This document shows positions 1-9,767 of a stretch of 64,000 nucleotides of DNA, piece by piece. The translations under genes were made by a program, and so were the position numbers. This DNA comes from Symsagittifera roscoffensis (lineage: Eukaryota > Xenacoelomorpha > Acoela > Convolutidae). Under the pieces are notes generated by a model. It was not told the DNA's origin. It ran no database searches and saw nothing but the letters and a program-made list of their open reading frames with translations. Numbering within the stretch: position 1 is the stretch's first letter; each line of letters opens with the position of its first letter. The DNA is taken from NCBI RefSeq assembly GCF_963678635.1, contig NW_026971073.1, positions 226,001 through 290,000 of the forward strand, in the 5' to 3' direction.

Positions 1-1455
1 CTTTAGTATATGGTGCAATTATATCTGGTTGATGATAATCATCGTCAGCAGATGATAAATAGTTTGTATTATATGGTGTTTGTTGTTTATTTTTAATTTG
101 TTGAAAAAATGGGTAATTTTCTATATAATCCTGTGTAGGTTGTGGATTATCTGGAAAATTTACTGATTTGGTCGATGTTTTTGGGAGATTCCAATAAAGG
201 GGAACATACCTAAAATAATTTTTGAGTATTTTTTCGGGGAGGTTGGTTTTTTTTTTGGTCTGCAAAAGTGTATCTCGTGAACGGCTTTTGTGTTTTTGAC
301 GGAATTGTCATTGGTCTATACATTTGATAGTCCATATGTGAATATTTTGGAGCAATCGAAGGTTTAACGGTTGATTGTAAGGTTACCTGGGTTAGTGATG
401 TATTTGTATTTCTTGGTGTTGTCAGATTGGGATGTATTGGTAAAATACTCTGTTGTGTAGTTGTTGCTGTTATTTGGACGATTTCTTCATTTATGAAGTG
501 TGATGGTGTTTGAATATCTTGTTGTGTGTAAGATTTCTGGTTCCATTGAGTTTTTCATTATGTATGACTGTTGAATTTAAGCTGTTATTTCGTGTATCAG
601 GTAAAAATGTTTTATAATTTAATGGTGTTGCATCAATGGTTGATGGTACTACTTTTACAAAATCTCTGTGAAAAGATATTGTACTTATTGCTTGACTCGA
701 GATAGCTTGTGGGATATTTAGAAATGCTGGATGAGACCAGTCAGGGTCCCAAACGTAATCTGATTGTTCTGAAAGAACAGTGTCATCATTGGTATTTTGA
801 GGTCTGAAATTTTTTCTTGCTTGTGAAATTAAATCTAAATTGTGGGTGAAATAATCTATTATAAACCATGCTAAAATCTTTTTTAAATCATGTTTAGTTT
901 TTTGTGAAACATCTTCTTCAGTAAAAATTTCGCGGATTATCAGTAAAATGTTGAAAATACTGTGGTTTCATTTCGTACTTTTGTATGTTTGGATGTTTCA
1001 GTTGGTGATGTACTTTGAACTTCTGTTTTTTCTAATATAGATATATAACTATATTTTTTCGCAAAAACTTTGTTAGTGAATATGAAGTTTGCCCTTTGTA
1101 AATTATGATATTGTATGCTTCTGATATTTTCTATGAATACTTTTGAAAATTCTAATTCAATATCGTCTGTTTGAATTACATATATACGATAGGCTGTATT
1201 TGGTGTGCTGAATTCTAAGGTGTAGTTTACATATTGTTGTGTTTGATTTCATATGTTTTTCAAATAATGTTCAATAATTTGTCTTTTGGTTTTTACATCT
1301 GGAAATTCTGCTTTGCATGGGCTCATTCCTGGTTCAAACAAGTTTACGAGTAAAATCTTACAAAATCGTGTTTGTCCTCTATCATCGAGTGAATCTATAA
1401 GAAAGGGAAAAACTGCATCTTCATCTGGACTTTTGCCGTTTTGAGTGTGGCTCAT
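1..1455 (-). pseudogene. Broken minus-strand coding block of unknown family, open at the left window edge
   Basis: The minus strand reads as protein over most of this stretch. It begins with an ATG at 1455 in an A-rich context. The first part is mixed acidic and hydrophobic; the part nearest the window edge is rich in Q, N, P and Y. The coding-like signal is spread over more than one frame and has several breaks, so it is not an intact gene as it stands. No catalytic motif or zinc knuckle is visible and I do not recognise the family. A low-complexity polar tail could fit a gag-like or other structural protein of a retroelement, but a decayed host gene or one with small introns is equally open. 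The element continues left of base 1. It is treated here as a fossil. Confidence 0.45.
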
Positions 1456-1983
1456 TTTTTCGTTTGATGACTGTTAATATATAAATATCAATGTGTCTAA
1501 TTGGTTGATTCCAATTATACAAGTGTACTGGTTTGTGTTTATATTGCTTTTTTATACGTCTTTTTCCACTTTTTGATAAATTTGAGGTTGTTTCTGAGTC
1601 GGAAAAATGTAATTGATCATAAATGGGACAATTTTTATCTATTGATTCTTTTAATTTGTATAGTTCGTCTAAACTGTTGGCTTCTGATTCCGAAAATGCG
1701 TTTCTATTTTTTGTCTTTGTTTGTTTGCGTGTGATTTGTCTTTGTTTGTTTATAACTTTTCTTTTTATTGTTTGTCGTTTTGTTCTAGTCTATCCAACTG
1801 TTTGTGTATGAGGAGTGATTACAAGATCGTATTTTTGGTTATCTATTTCATAATTGTGTAAAACGATTGTTTGTTATTTCCTAAATTTTTGAATGACATA
1901 AGGTTTAGGATGAGGGATGCAAGAAGTTGTTAGTTATTTCTATTTTCCTAGATTGTTGGTCCTTACAATTTTTTGGTTCGCTT
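1456..1983. other. AT-rich stretch with no supported gene
   Basis: This T-rich sequence lies upstream of the minus-strand ATG at 1455. Short plus-strand open frames (about 1501-1811) start at TTG or are simple hydrophobic T-rich translations, and I do not support them as genes. It could be the 5' leader of the broken coding block to its left. Confidence 0.4.
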
Positions 1984-2395
1984 AACCTGGGTCTTTTTGT
2001 TCAGGGTTGGAGAGAAAAGTATATCGATTCCGGAGAACGATTTTCCAATTTCTCGTGGCTAGCCTAAGTTAAGGTGTTAACTTACTTAATCTTACTTAGG
2101 GGTAGTGATAGTGTTCAAGGGTTGGAGAATAGTAAATCGATCCACAAGGTTCAGGTATAATTAGAACGCAACGTATAATTTCTATTAGTCCTGGGTCTTT
2201 TGAAAAGGATGGATAGTGAATCGACGTTTGAGGTCGTTAGACACTTGCTAAGTGGGTGCGGGAGAACAAAATTGTTCTTTTTGATCCAAGGATAGGCCTT
2301 GATGATCAGGTTTTAAATTTAGTGAAATAGAAATTTTATAAAGATCCAAAGATAAGCCTTGATGGTCTGATTTTTAATTTAAGTGAATTTAAGTT
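1984..2395. repeat. Degenerate short tandem repeats
   Basis: Three diverged copies of a unit containing CTGGGTCTTTT or AGGGTTGGAGA followed by ATCGA occur near 1987, 2113 and 2190. Then come two copies of a unit of about 62 bp beginning GATCCAAGGATAGGCCTTGA (2281) and GATCCAAAGATAAGCCTTGA (2343), each running into AT-rich sequence. The copies are clearly diverged, so this is an old local tandem duplication. Function unknown; a leader or terminal region of the element to the left is possible. Confidence 0.5.
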
Positions 2396-3046
2396 TAGAT
2401 TGGTTTAAATTTAATTAATGAAAAAGTTTTAGTTTTTCAAAGATCTTAGTGAGCTTATGATTGCTGTTATGTTTAGGTGATGAAGCTGGAACAACAAGAT
2501 GGTTTATTATTACTAGCTATTTATTGTCATGCTACTAATTTTTATTTTTATTTTCAATAAATATTTTTCAAATATGTTTGATAAAATACTGCAGAAATTT
2601 AGAAAACGATCTGAGATCTTTTTATCAATCGTTTTTGTACATTAAAAATTTTTTTAGCGCCTGAAATGGTCATGAAGATTTACTTCAAAATTTTATGTTT
2701 GTAAATGAAAATCTAAATTCATTGCTAATAAGATTCTGAATAAAAAAGTTTGTGTTGGCTTTTGCCGTACAACCATAAAACTAAATGGTAAGTTTCTACG
2801 TAGTCGTATATCGTCTCATGTCCGAGGTCTTTTTCCGATTCCGGGTAGTTCTCGTATTGTGCGGAATAGCGGCTCTGATCTATCGAGTCGTAGAGACAAT
2901 TCAATTAATTTATTGTCGTGTAACCTTTTGAAAATGTTTTGTCTATCTTCTAATATATTTTTGGTTAATTCTAAGCTATTTTGTTTTTTAAGGTCTTTAT
3001 TCGAGACTTATGGTCCTACCAGATGAGTTAGACGTGAGGTGTATAA
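2396..3046. other. AT-rich sequence with no supported gene
   Basis: No coding or structural RNA signal is visible. A less AT-rich patch near 2800-2900 does not match anything else in the window. Confidence 0.4.
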
Positions 3047-3088
3047 CTCATAGAGTAATTTCGGATAGGGTACACCGTCTGCTCGTCA
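3047..3088 (+). repeat. Short fragment of interspersed family A (5' end)
   Basis: These bases match the first 40 or so bases of the family A copies at 8842, 50702 and 63125, beginning CTCATAGAGTAATTTCGG and ending in GTCTGCTCGTCA. The match stops abruptly and the following sequence is unrelated. It is either a 5'-end fragment of A or a short block shared with another element. Confidence 0.65.
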
Positions 3089-3189
3089 AGCCGCTTTGTC
3101 TCGAATTATTTGCGTTTGGTTATAAACTATCTTGCCACGTTCGATTAAGTTGCGCGGCGACATACCCTGCCCGAGTCGAGATTTTTCTT

Positions 3190-3386
3190 CTAATTTGAAG
3201 CAAGATTTGAGCGGTTTGAGCGGTTTTTTTAGACAATTACGCTCAAAATCTTGCTTCAAATTGAGCGGTTGGAGCGGTTTTTGAACGGTTTATCTAAAAA
3301 AAACCGCTCAAAAACCGCGCAAGATTTGAACGGTTTTGAGCGGTTTATCTAAAAAAACCGCTCAAAAACCGCGCAAGATTTAATAA
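3190..3386. repeat. Self-complementary GAGCGGTTT / AACCGCTCA repeat, left block
   Basis: The stretch is built from TTTGAGCGG units and their complement CCGCTCAAA, linked by GCAAGATTT or its complement. The arms GAAGCAAGATTTGAGCG and CGCTCAAAATCTTGCTTC face each other, and two direct copies beginning TTTATCTAAAAAAACCGCTC follow at about 3290 and 3342. The sequence could fold into several nested hairpins. A related right block lies at 3806-4030. Confidence 0.8.
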
Positions 3387-3394
3387 TAAAAAGT

Positions 3395-3467
3395 CGACCA
3401 CGGTGGGATTCGAACCCGAAATCTTCTGATTCGAAGTCAGACGCCTTATCCGTTAGTCTATGCGGAC
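3395..3467 (-). tRNA. tRNA-Arg(TCG)-like sequence, probably a pseudogene
   Basis: The 73 nt on the minus strand fold as a cloverleaf with anticodon stem TCTGA/TCAGA and loop CTTCGAA, giving anticodon TCG (Arg). The T loop TTCGAAT and a B box GGTTCGAATCC are perfect, and an A-box-like TAGACTAACGG is present. No intron and no encoded CCA. Several stems are damaged: acceptor pairs 2:71 (T-T) and 7:66 (A-C), D-stem pair 11:24 (A-G), and T-stem pairs 49:65 and 50:64 do not pair. A downstream T-run terminator is not obvious because the hairpin-rich GAGCGGTTT block follows. Five mismatched pairs argue for a decaying copy or a tRNA-derived repeat rather than a working gene, though the identity as tRNA-Arg is clear. 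Confidence 0.7.
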
Positions 3468-3608
3468 TTGCTGGAAGCTGAATATTCGCTGTATTTGTTC
3501 TACTGAATATGTTCAATGTTTTAGACATACACAACAAATATACTGTCAGGATTTTTATTGTCAGTCTCTACAAAATAACAAAATAATCGATTATAAGATC
3601 GCACGCCA

Positions 3609-3800
3609 ACCCCCCCCCCCCCCACCTCTTACTAGAGTTGATGCCCCCCTCAACTCTTACTAGAGTTAGATGTACGTTGAGGGGGGACGTTGAGGGGGGG
3701 GGGGGGTACGTTGGGGGGGGGTACGTTGGTGGGGGGTTTGTTGGATGTTGGATACGTTGAGGGGGTACGTTGGGGAGGGGGGAGGTAAGTTGGGGCGGGG
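3609..3800 (+). repeat. C-tract and G-rich minisatellite (GTACGTTGGGGG-like), quadruplex-prone
   Basis: A run of about 14 C (3609-3622) is followed by repeated CAACTCTTACTAGAGTT-like sequence. Then come several units of (G)TACGTT followed by runs of 5 to 14 G up to about 3800. Many runs of four or more G on one strand could form G-quadruplexes. The unit length varies with G-run length, as expected from slippage. Confidence 0.8.
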
Positions 3801-3805
3801 GGACC

Positions 3806-4030
3806 GCTCATTTCAAAAACCGCTCAAATCTTGCTTGAAAAACCGTTCAAAAATCACCGCAAGAAATGAGCGGTTTTTGAGCGGTTTTTTAAGCAAGATT
3901 TGAGCGGTTTGAGAGGTTTTTCCAAAAAAACCGCCCAAACCGCCCAAACCGCCCAAACCGCTCAAACCGCTCAAATCTTTCTGGAAAACCGCTCAAACCG
4001 CTCAAATCTTGAGCGGTTTTTGAGCGGGAT
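3806..4030. repeat. Self-complementary GAGCGGTTT / AACCGCTCA repeat, right block
   Basis: Same motif family as 3190-3386. It includes a short tandem run of the 9-mers AACCGCCCA (three) and AACCGCTCA (two) near 3934-3978. These are flanked by oppositely oriented TTTGAGCGG units, with GCAAGATTT linkers again. With the left block it brackets the tRNA-like sequence and the G-rich minisatellite. Confidence 0.8.
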
Positions 4031-4660
4031 CTCGACCCGGGTGCTCCTAAATCAGGCAAAACCAGGTTGCGTTCAACGGTCGGCTGGGTAAGGTCGCTTG
4101 TGACAGTTTTGATGAGATTTGATCGGCGCTTGCGTCTTTTCCTTAGTACATCTTAGTGATGCAGACAAGAAAAAAAACCTCGCGGGTTAACGGGCTCAAG
4201 TGAACAAATAAGACCGCTCGTCTCAACAATGGCCTCAGGTTGAAAGTGCCACTTCGCTCGGTATAGCGTATGAATGATGCGCTCGCGTTTACTTTTTATT
4301 TTCAAAAAGTATTCCTCTTGAGAATTTCTTCTGGCACAATGCCTTTACCAAAGTTATTTGTTGATTTGGGTCAACGCCTCCAACGCGAGCGTGCAAAAAC
4401 TGACCGATTGGTTTTGATAAAGAGGTAAAAGGGGTCAATGCTATAGAATGTGCATGTTTATTTTTTAACTATGCGCAGAGTCCCTGGGTTTCTATCATAC
4501 TTTTTTTATCATCACAGTCCATGTGATCTTATAAGTTTAGGTTTTGTTCACTTGTTATAATGGTTATGGGATGCAAGATGTTCACAAAAACACAAAAAAA
4601 AATTGAGCAGAAAACGTAACTAAATCTCAGGGTAAAATAAGTTATGTATTGCTTACTGTA
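4031..4660. other. Sequence with no supported gene
   Basis: Mixed-composition sequence, less AT-rich at its left end (about 4030-4400). I see no coding frame or repeat match elsewhere in the window. Confidence 0.4.
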
Positions 4661-4807
4661 CTCATAGAGTAACTTCAGATACCGATCTTAATCTTACTCT
4701 TATATCTCTTAGTCTCTATAGATCTAGTGTACACCGGTTTACTCGAGTTAGTTCCAGAATGGGAACAACTGTTTTTTAAGTTTAATTCAAACTTTCAAAC
4801 TGTTCTG

Positions 4808-4835
4808 GTGCTGAAACTACAAGTAGTTTCAGCAC
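4808..4835. other. Perfect 13 bp hairpin in A1
   Basis: Arms GTGCTGAAACTAC and GTAGTTTCAGCAC with an AA loop. The same hairpin occurs in A2, A3 and A4; here one stem pair is C-G where A3 and A4 have T-A, so pairing is kept by a double change. Confidence 0.75.
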
Positions 4836-5581
4836 TTACAAATAAGTGGGTTATTAGTTTGATGTAGTATGACTGATTAGTATTCAAAATTTTATAGAGA
4901 TAAAATATCAGAATCATATCCAAAAAAAATTCTAGCTTAGATCTGGTTCCACCCATCTGGACTTTACAGTGTTTTAGTTCTTCAGTGTTCTATCATAGTG
5001 GAGGATGGATGATGGTGTCTTTCTTTAAAAGTTGCGAGCATATTCGTTTTCACGATTAGGAAGAAGGATTGTTATCACGATGGTTTCGGGAGATTGTATC
5101 ATGATTTCTGATCCGTTGTGATGAGTGTTGATTTGGATGATTATAGAATAGCAATGTTCCAATCTCGTTCGGAAGTGGCATGTAGTTTGACTTTAGGTGA
5201 AGTGCCTGGTGACTTCGATCTAGACGTATACTTGAACATCAAGGTTGCCATTGTTCTATTGCAATGGGTTTCCTTTGCTGCGATACCAATTCGTACTTTA
5301 AATCCTTTAACAGTAGTGACTGTAGGCAGCATGTCGGGTGTGTTTTGCCATTCCGTAGTTGGAGTGTGATTGGGTTGTCAAGTTCCTTGCTGCTCGTCTT
5401 TGAGCTGTATGTTATCTATATACTGCCTTGTATTATTTACATATACAAATCTTTGTTATTTTGTTTTAACTTATGGTCTTGTATTAGTTTTTATTGCAAA
5501 AGAGTTATTGTTTAGTTCGGTTATTTTTAAGAGCTACTCACCCTTGTGTCAAAAAATAGTGTGTGTCACAAACCGTGGGTG

Positions 5582-5593
5582 TAGCACGGTGGG
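5582..5593 (+). promoter_or_regulatory. A-box-like motif in family A copy A1
   Basis: TAGCACGGTGGG matches the pol III A-box consensus TRGCNNAGYNGG at 11 of 12 positions. The equivalent site in A3 (51816-51827) is TAGCGCGGTGGG. No convincing B box follows at the usual distance, so a tRNA-derived part is only a possibility. Confidence 0.25.
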
Positions 5594-5969
5594 TTAGGCC
5601 GGCTATAGAGCATACTCAGGACGTCCTCTCTGGAGAGTTAGGCCAGGAGGGGAGTATAAATTCATGCTCTCTTTTTTGGAGGGCCCTTTTTGTGTTCAAC
5701 CTTTCGTGCCTTTTTTAATACTGTTTTTTTTTTCCTTTTTTGGGTTGGTTGTGTCTTTTTCTTCAATTTTCAAATCGTTTATTTTGGGTTTGACTTTCGA
5801 CTTTTTTATGTTTCGTTATTTTGTGTTTAGACTTGAAAGTAATCGTCAAAAAAAAACATTTTATCCAGTATTAGGCTGGTTTTAGTCCGGTTTGTGTACC
5901 GTGGTTTTTCTTTTCTTAGTCATGCTGTTAGGTTTTGGTTTGCGGTGTTTAGTAAGCTTGCGTTGGTTA

Positions 5970-8271
5970 CTTTGGATTATTATATAGGTCCCTTCCAACC
6001 AGGTTGTAGGAAAATTTGAAATGTGTTAAAACTGGTTAGAGTTGTTATCAGTAAAAGTTAAAACTTAAATTCCTAAATTTAAACAATTCTTCGTGGGCGA
6101 GCTGTGCGATTATGAACAGGGTTACGGGCGAATGAATATTTAAAACTATAAAGAAGCGTCTTTGAAGAGGTTAGTACTGCTTTAGTTTTATAGGCAACTT
6201 TTATTAATTTACTACCTTGAAATTATCAATTATACGGCTTTATTTGGGGGGTTGAAATTATCAATTTATTTTCTTTTAAAGAATAATTACTGCAGATGGT
6301 AAAAGAATTTATATATCAATTTATTGCTTTTGGGGGTAAATTTTACTGCTTCATTTACTGTAGTTGGTTATAAAAATTTATAGTTCTAGAAAAAAGTTTT
6401 CTGTTTTTTTTCGTTTTTCTTTTTTTGTAGATGATTAATGATCGTGACTGTAAAGATAAGAGATAAAGAAAAAACATTTATAAAAAACAGTTATTTTCGT
6501 TCTAATTTATTTAATTCATATTAACTTATTTGTCTGTGAAGAATCCGTGAGGAAAAACGTCGTGAATGATTTCTGATGATGATAGTAATTTAGCTATAAA
6601 ACGATCGATGTATTTAGTTTGGAGAAGTGGCCAAAGCAATTCGAGTTCTTTAATGATTTTCTGCTCTTCAGTGCTAGGTGAGAGTTCATAAGGTGTATTT
6701 TGGATGAGGTTAAAAAGTTTGTTACTTTTCGCATCTGATGGGGCTACTTAAATGCTCAAGGCATGTCGGAACTTGAAAAATTTGTATGCTCTTTGTCAAA
6801 CATACAAAAAATGTCAAAAACATGTAAAATGGCGAATCAATTAAACCTACAACCCACAACGCAAAATAATTGAAAAAATCATTTAAAAACTGAGTAGAAC
6901 TCAAAATTTCTACAACAAAAAAAAGTTTTATCAATTAAATCATTTCTGGAGCAAAATTTAGATTTTTAAAAAATTTTCACCCATCTAGTTCGGAAAAAAT
7001 CAAATTACAACAAAAGCTTGGACATAATTATTCCGGCAAAAAAACTCTAAAAGTGGAGTTGCTTTTTATTCGACCCACAAAAACTGGAAAACGGATATCA
7101 ATACTGAAAAATAAACATGATCCTTTTGCCGTGACCCATAGCACAAAATGTTCCAATCACATAAGTTTTTCGAGTTTTTTTATGTTTTGTGATGTTTTTA
7201 ATTTTCTGCCTATGGCTGGATCTGAGCAAAATCCTTGTACAAAAAAGCATTCGGTAAAAAAAAACACAAAAATATGACAACAATTTTTTATTGAAATGTT
7301 TTTTCGTTAATTGATAAAAGGTCAAAAGTTTGGAGTTTTTTGTTTTATTTTTAGAAATAGTCTCGCAAATGCAATAAACAAGCTCCGAACAAACTTTGCA
7401 CTAAACTTAGTACTTTACGTCTGATTTTCATTTTAAATTCCTGGTCAAATTAAACCAAAAGTCAAAAATTTTCTCTAAAAACCGGTTTTGATCCATGAGT
7501 TCTTTCCTAGAGTTGAATTCACAACCGCTAAGGTATAATTTAGCATTATGTATCAGTCAACCCATTGCGACGGTTTTTTGAATTATCTGATTTTGCTTGG
7601 CTGAAAACATCCAAAGACAAAGTTCCAAAAAATTTAGCGCACCAGAATACTTGTTTTCCCACTTTAAGTGGTCCAATCATGAACGTGAGCTGCAAGGCAA
7701 CAAAGTGCTAATTCAAACTCAAGCAAAGCCCCAGAAATCAATAAAAGACATCAAGAATGGAAAGCTAACGAAATCATTTTCAGGATTTCTACACGAATTG
7801 AAGCATCTTTTTAGCAATCTGGAATGAGCCGCGGGAGCAACAATTTCATAATGATGAAAAACTTAAACAGCATCAGATGAAATTAAACAGTACCACATAG
7901 GAACAAAAACGAAAACTGAACATCAGCATTATACTTCCAGAGCATTATACTTCCGACTAGCAAGAAACTGCAGATAAGTGATGATTGAAACTACAAAAAA
8001 ACAATGGAAGAAAAATAGAAACAAAAACTGCCTAGGCATTAACACATAAAAACCTACCAACATCAAGTTTAAAAATGCCAAACTTCAATAAAAGATGAAA
8101 ATAATCATAAAAAATAACTTTCAAACAAAACATTGCATTACATCATTCAAGATTTCCCAACAATTTAGATGGTTCCCAATAAAATCATTCAATCATTGAA
8201 AGGATACATTTCAAAATTTTCCGTAACTCGCTTAAATCAATTTCAATTAGTAAGGAAAACATAACCCCGAG
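5970..8271. other. AT-rich sequence with no supported gene
   Basis: Long A/T-rich sequence with homopolymer runs. Open frames of 70-75 codons near 6722-6934, 7053-7277 and 7597-7827 lack support: the last starts at TTG, and the first and second overlap A/T-rich low-complexity DNA. The 7597-7827 frame has a mixed, fairly protein-like composition and could be a remnant exon, but I cannot identify it. Confidence 0.4.
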
Positions 8272-8698
8272 CAGGGGCGAATTTAGGGGGGGACACCCTT
8301 TCCCTCTTTAGGGATTCTCCCTCCTGCCGACCCAAAGGTTCCCCCTTTGGTAATTTTTAAAAAATCCATTTTTGGCCGACTGTAGAAGTTTTTTTAAAAG
8401 CTAAAAGCGCCTTTGGCGCAAATTTAAACTAAGTTTGAGGGGAGAGCACGCCGAAACAAACGCAATTTTTCCGTCAAAACTTTCAGAAAAAGTGCCTAAA
8501 AACGCCTTTTTTACCTGTTTTTTTCAAAAATTTGCCTGCGGCGAGGAAAATTTGGCCAAAGCAGCGTCTTTTTAGTGCTGAAGGAGACCACGGGAAATCA
8601 GTTTGGTCAACCTAAAAATAAAAAAAAGGTCATCAAAATTTTCGAAACTTTTTTGAAAGTCCGAACACCACCGCGAGAAAATCCTAGATCCACCCCTT
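8272..8698. mobile_element. hAT-like MITE, 427 bp
   Basis: The left end CAGGGGCGAATTTAGG and the complement of the right end, AAGGGGTGGATCTAGG, form imperfect terminal inverted repeats. They are of the CAGGGGCGGATCTAGG type known from animal hAT non-autonomous elements. The flanks ACCCCGAG and ACCCCATT share 5 of 8 bases, as a decayed 8 bp target duplication would. The inside is non-coding, with C-rich tracts at the left end. Family assignment rests on end sequence only. Confidence 0.6.
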
Positions 8699-8841
8699 AC
8701 CCCATTCATTGAAGTTCGAGTATCATTCATTGAAGTTCGAACAACAGTTAAACACTTTTGCCTAATATTCTCATCAACAAAATGCAATTAAAAACACAAA
8801 CAAAAGAAACTTCATATATTGAGTTATGTTTTTGAGGTTAA
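8699..8841. repeat. Short direct repeat next to the MITE
   Basis: ATTCATTGAAGTTCGA occurs twice, at about 8704 and 8725, in otherwise unremarkable AT-rich sequence. Confidence 0.5.
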
Positions 8842-9228
8842 CTCATAGAGTAATTTCGGATAGGGTAAAACGTCTGCTCGTCACGCTATCTTATTTTCGG
8901 CCGGATAGATTCGTGCAACTTCTTAGTCTAATACCGATCCTAATCTTACTCTTATATCTACTAGTCTCAGGGTGTTTAACTAGTCTCTGCTAGGCTCAAT
9001 AGATCTAGAGTACACTGGCTTATTGCAACTGCTGAAGTTCTCTTGGAGAGAAAACTAAATTCTAAGTGAAATTCAAATCTCTCTGGTGCTGAAATGACAA
9101 GTAAATTCAGCACTTACAAATAAGCGGGTTGTTAGTTGGATGGATTATGATTGGTTATTATTAAAATTTTTACAGTGGTAAAATATCTAATTTATCCAAT
9201 AATAAAATGTAGTTTAGATCAGGTTCCA
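8842..9228 (+). repeat. Interspersed family A, 5' part only (A2)
   Basis: Matches the first ~390 bp of A3 closely, from CTCATAGAGTAATTTCGG to AGATCAGGTTCCA, then stops. The hairpin is present at 9086-9113 with two mismatched pairs. The abrupt 3' end shows this copy is truncated. Confidence 0.85.
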
Positions 9229-9329
9229 GTACCGCATGTCGTTGATCTTGCCATTTTCGTCAAATAAGTTTATTCGTCAAGGACCGCGTGGCTTAAAGCT
9301 TTCGATGGGCAAATGATTGACAATAGTAA

Positions 9330-9767
9330 ATCATGTTCTATTTGATGACCTCCCTAGTCCATTCCACCTTGTCGATCTTTTTGAGGTAGCATGTGCTGGC
9401 TAGGTCAGTCAATGCATCCCTTATTGCTAGAAATTGCAGGGCTAGGGGTCTGATAAAAAGGGGAATCTAATAGCTACCAAAATTCTTCAAAATACATCCC
9501 TAAAACTTCTACACAAGGGATTTTCTGAGGAAACAACTTTTTACGAGAGCCAGAAAAAATTGAGCGAAGCTTTGTGTCTGCCTCTGCAACTTCACTTGTC
9601 CGCTTTTCTACATTTTTCATTTTGTTTCTGTTCTTCGTTTCCCAACTGGCTCTCTCTGTGTACAGCTCTTTCCTCGTTGCTTGCTCTAAGGATAGAATCT
9701 GCGTTTCTCGTACCTTAGTTCCACTAAGATTATCGATGTAAACGATCTTTTTCGCGACAATCACCAA
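9330..9767 (-). pseudogene. Possible minus-strand coding remnant, two segments
   Basis: An open minus-strand frame of 97 codons (9474-9767) has a K/E/R-rich, possibly coiled-coil middle (residues about 25-70). Just downstream on the same strand, a shorter frame (about 9338-9458) also reads as plausible protein and is preceded by TTTTTATCAG, which would serve as a 3' splice site. The two frames differ, so an exon-intron structure or decay are both possible. No family recognised, no domain motif seen, and no clear start for the upstream end. Weak evidence overall. Confidence 0.25.

Larger units (their letters stand above)
4661..5969 (+). repeat. Interspersed family A, long diverged copy (A1)
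   Basis: Aligns from CTCATAGAGTAA to GCGTTGGTTA with the copy at 50702-52195, with many substitutions and a deletion of about 75 bp near its start. Shared landmarks in order: the CCGATC..AATCTTACTCTTAT block, the 28 nt hairpin at 4808-4835, the GGATGGATGATG block, the GGGTTAGGCCGGCTATAGAGC block at about 5590, and a T-rich 3' part. No copy keeps an open reading frame at the same place, so A looks non-coding: a non-autonomous element or a solo terminal repeat. The ends show no obvious TG..CA or inverted repeats. Clearly older than the copies near the second array. Confidence 0.75.

Noticed and set aside
3934-3978. Telomere-like repeat
   Set aside because: The AACCGCCCA/AACCGCTCA units are few, self-complementary with neighbours and unlike known animal telomere repeats.
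5118-5369. Coding frame of 83 codons inside family A copy A1
   Set aside because: The frame is not kept in A3 or A4, so it is chance.
4661-5969. Family A as a solo LTR
   Set aside because: Length and dispersion would fit, but no TG..CA ends, target duplications or linked retroelement parts are visible, so it is left unclassified.
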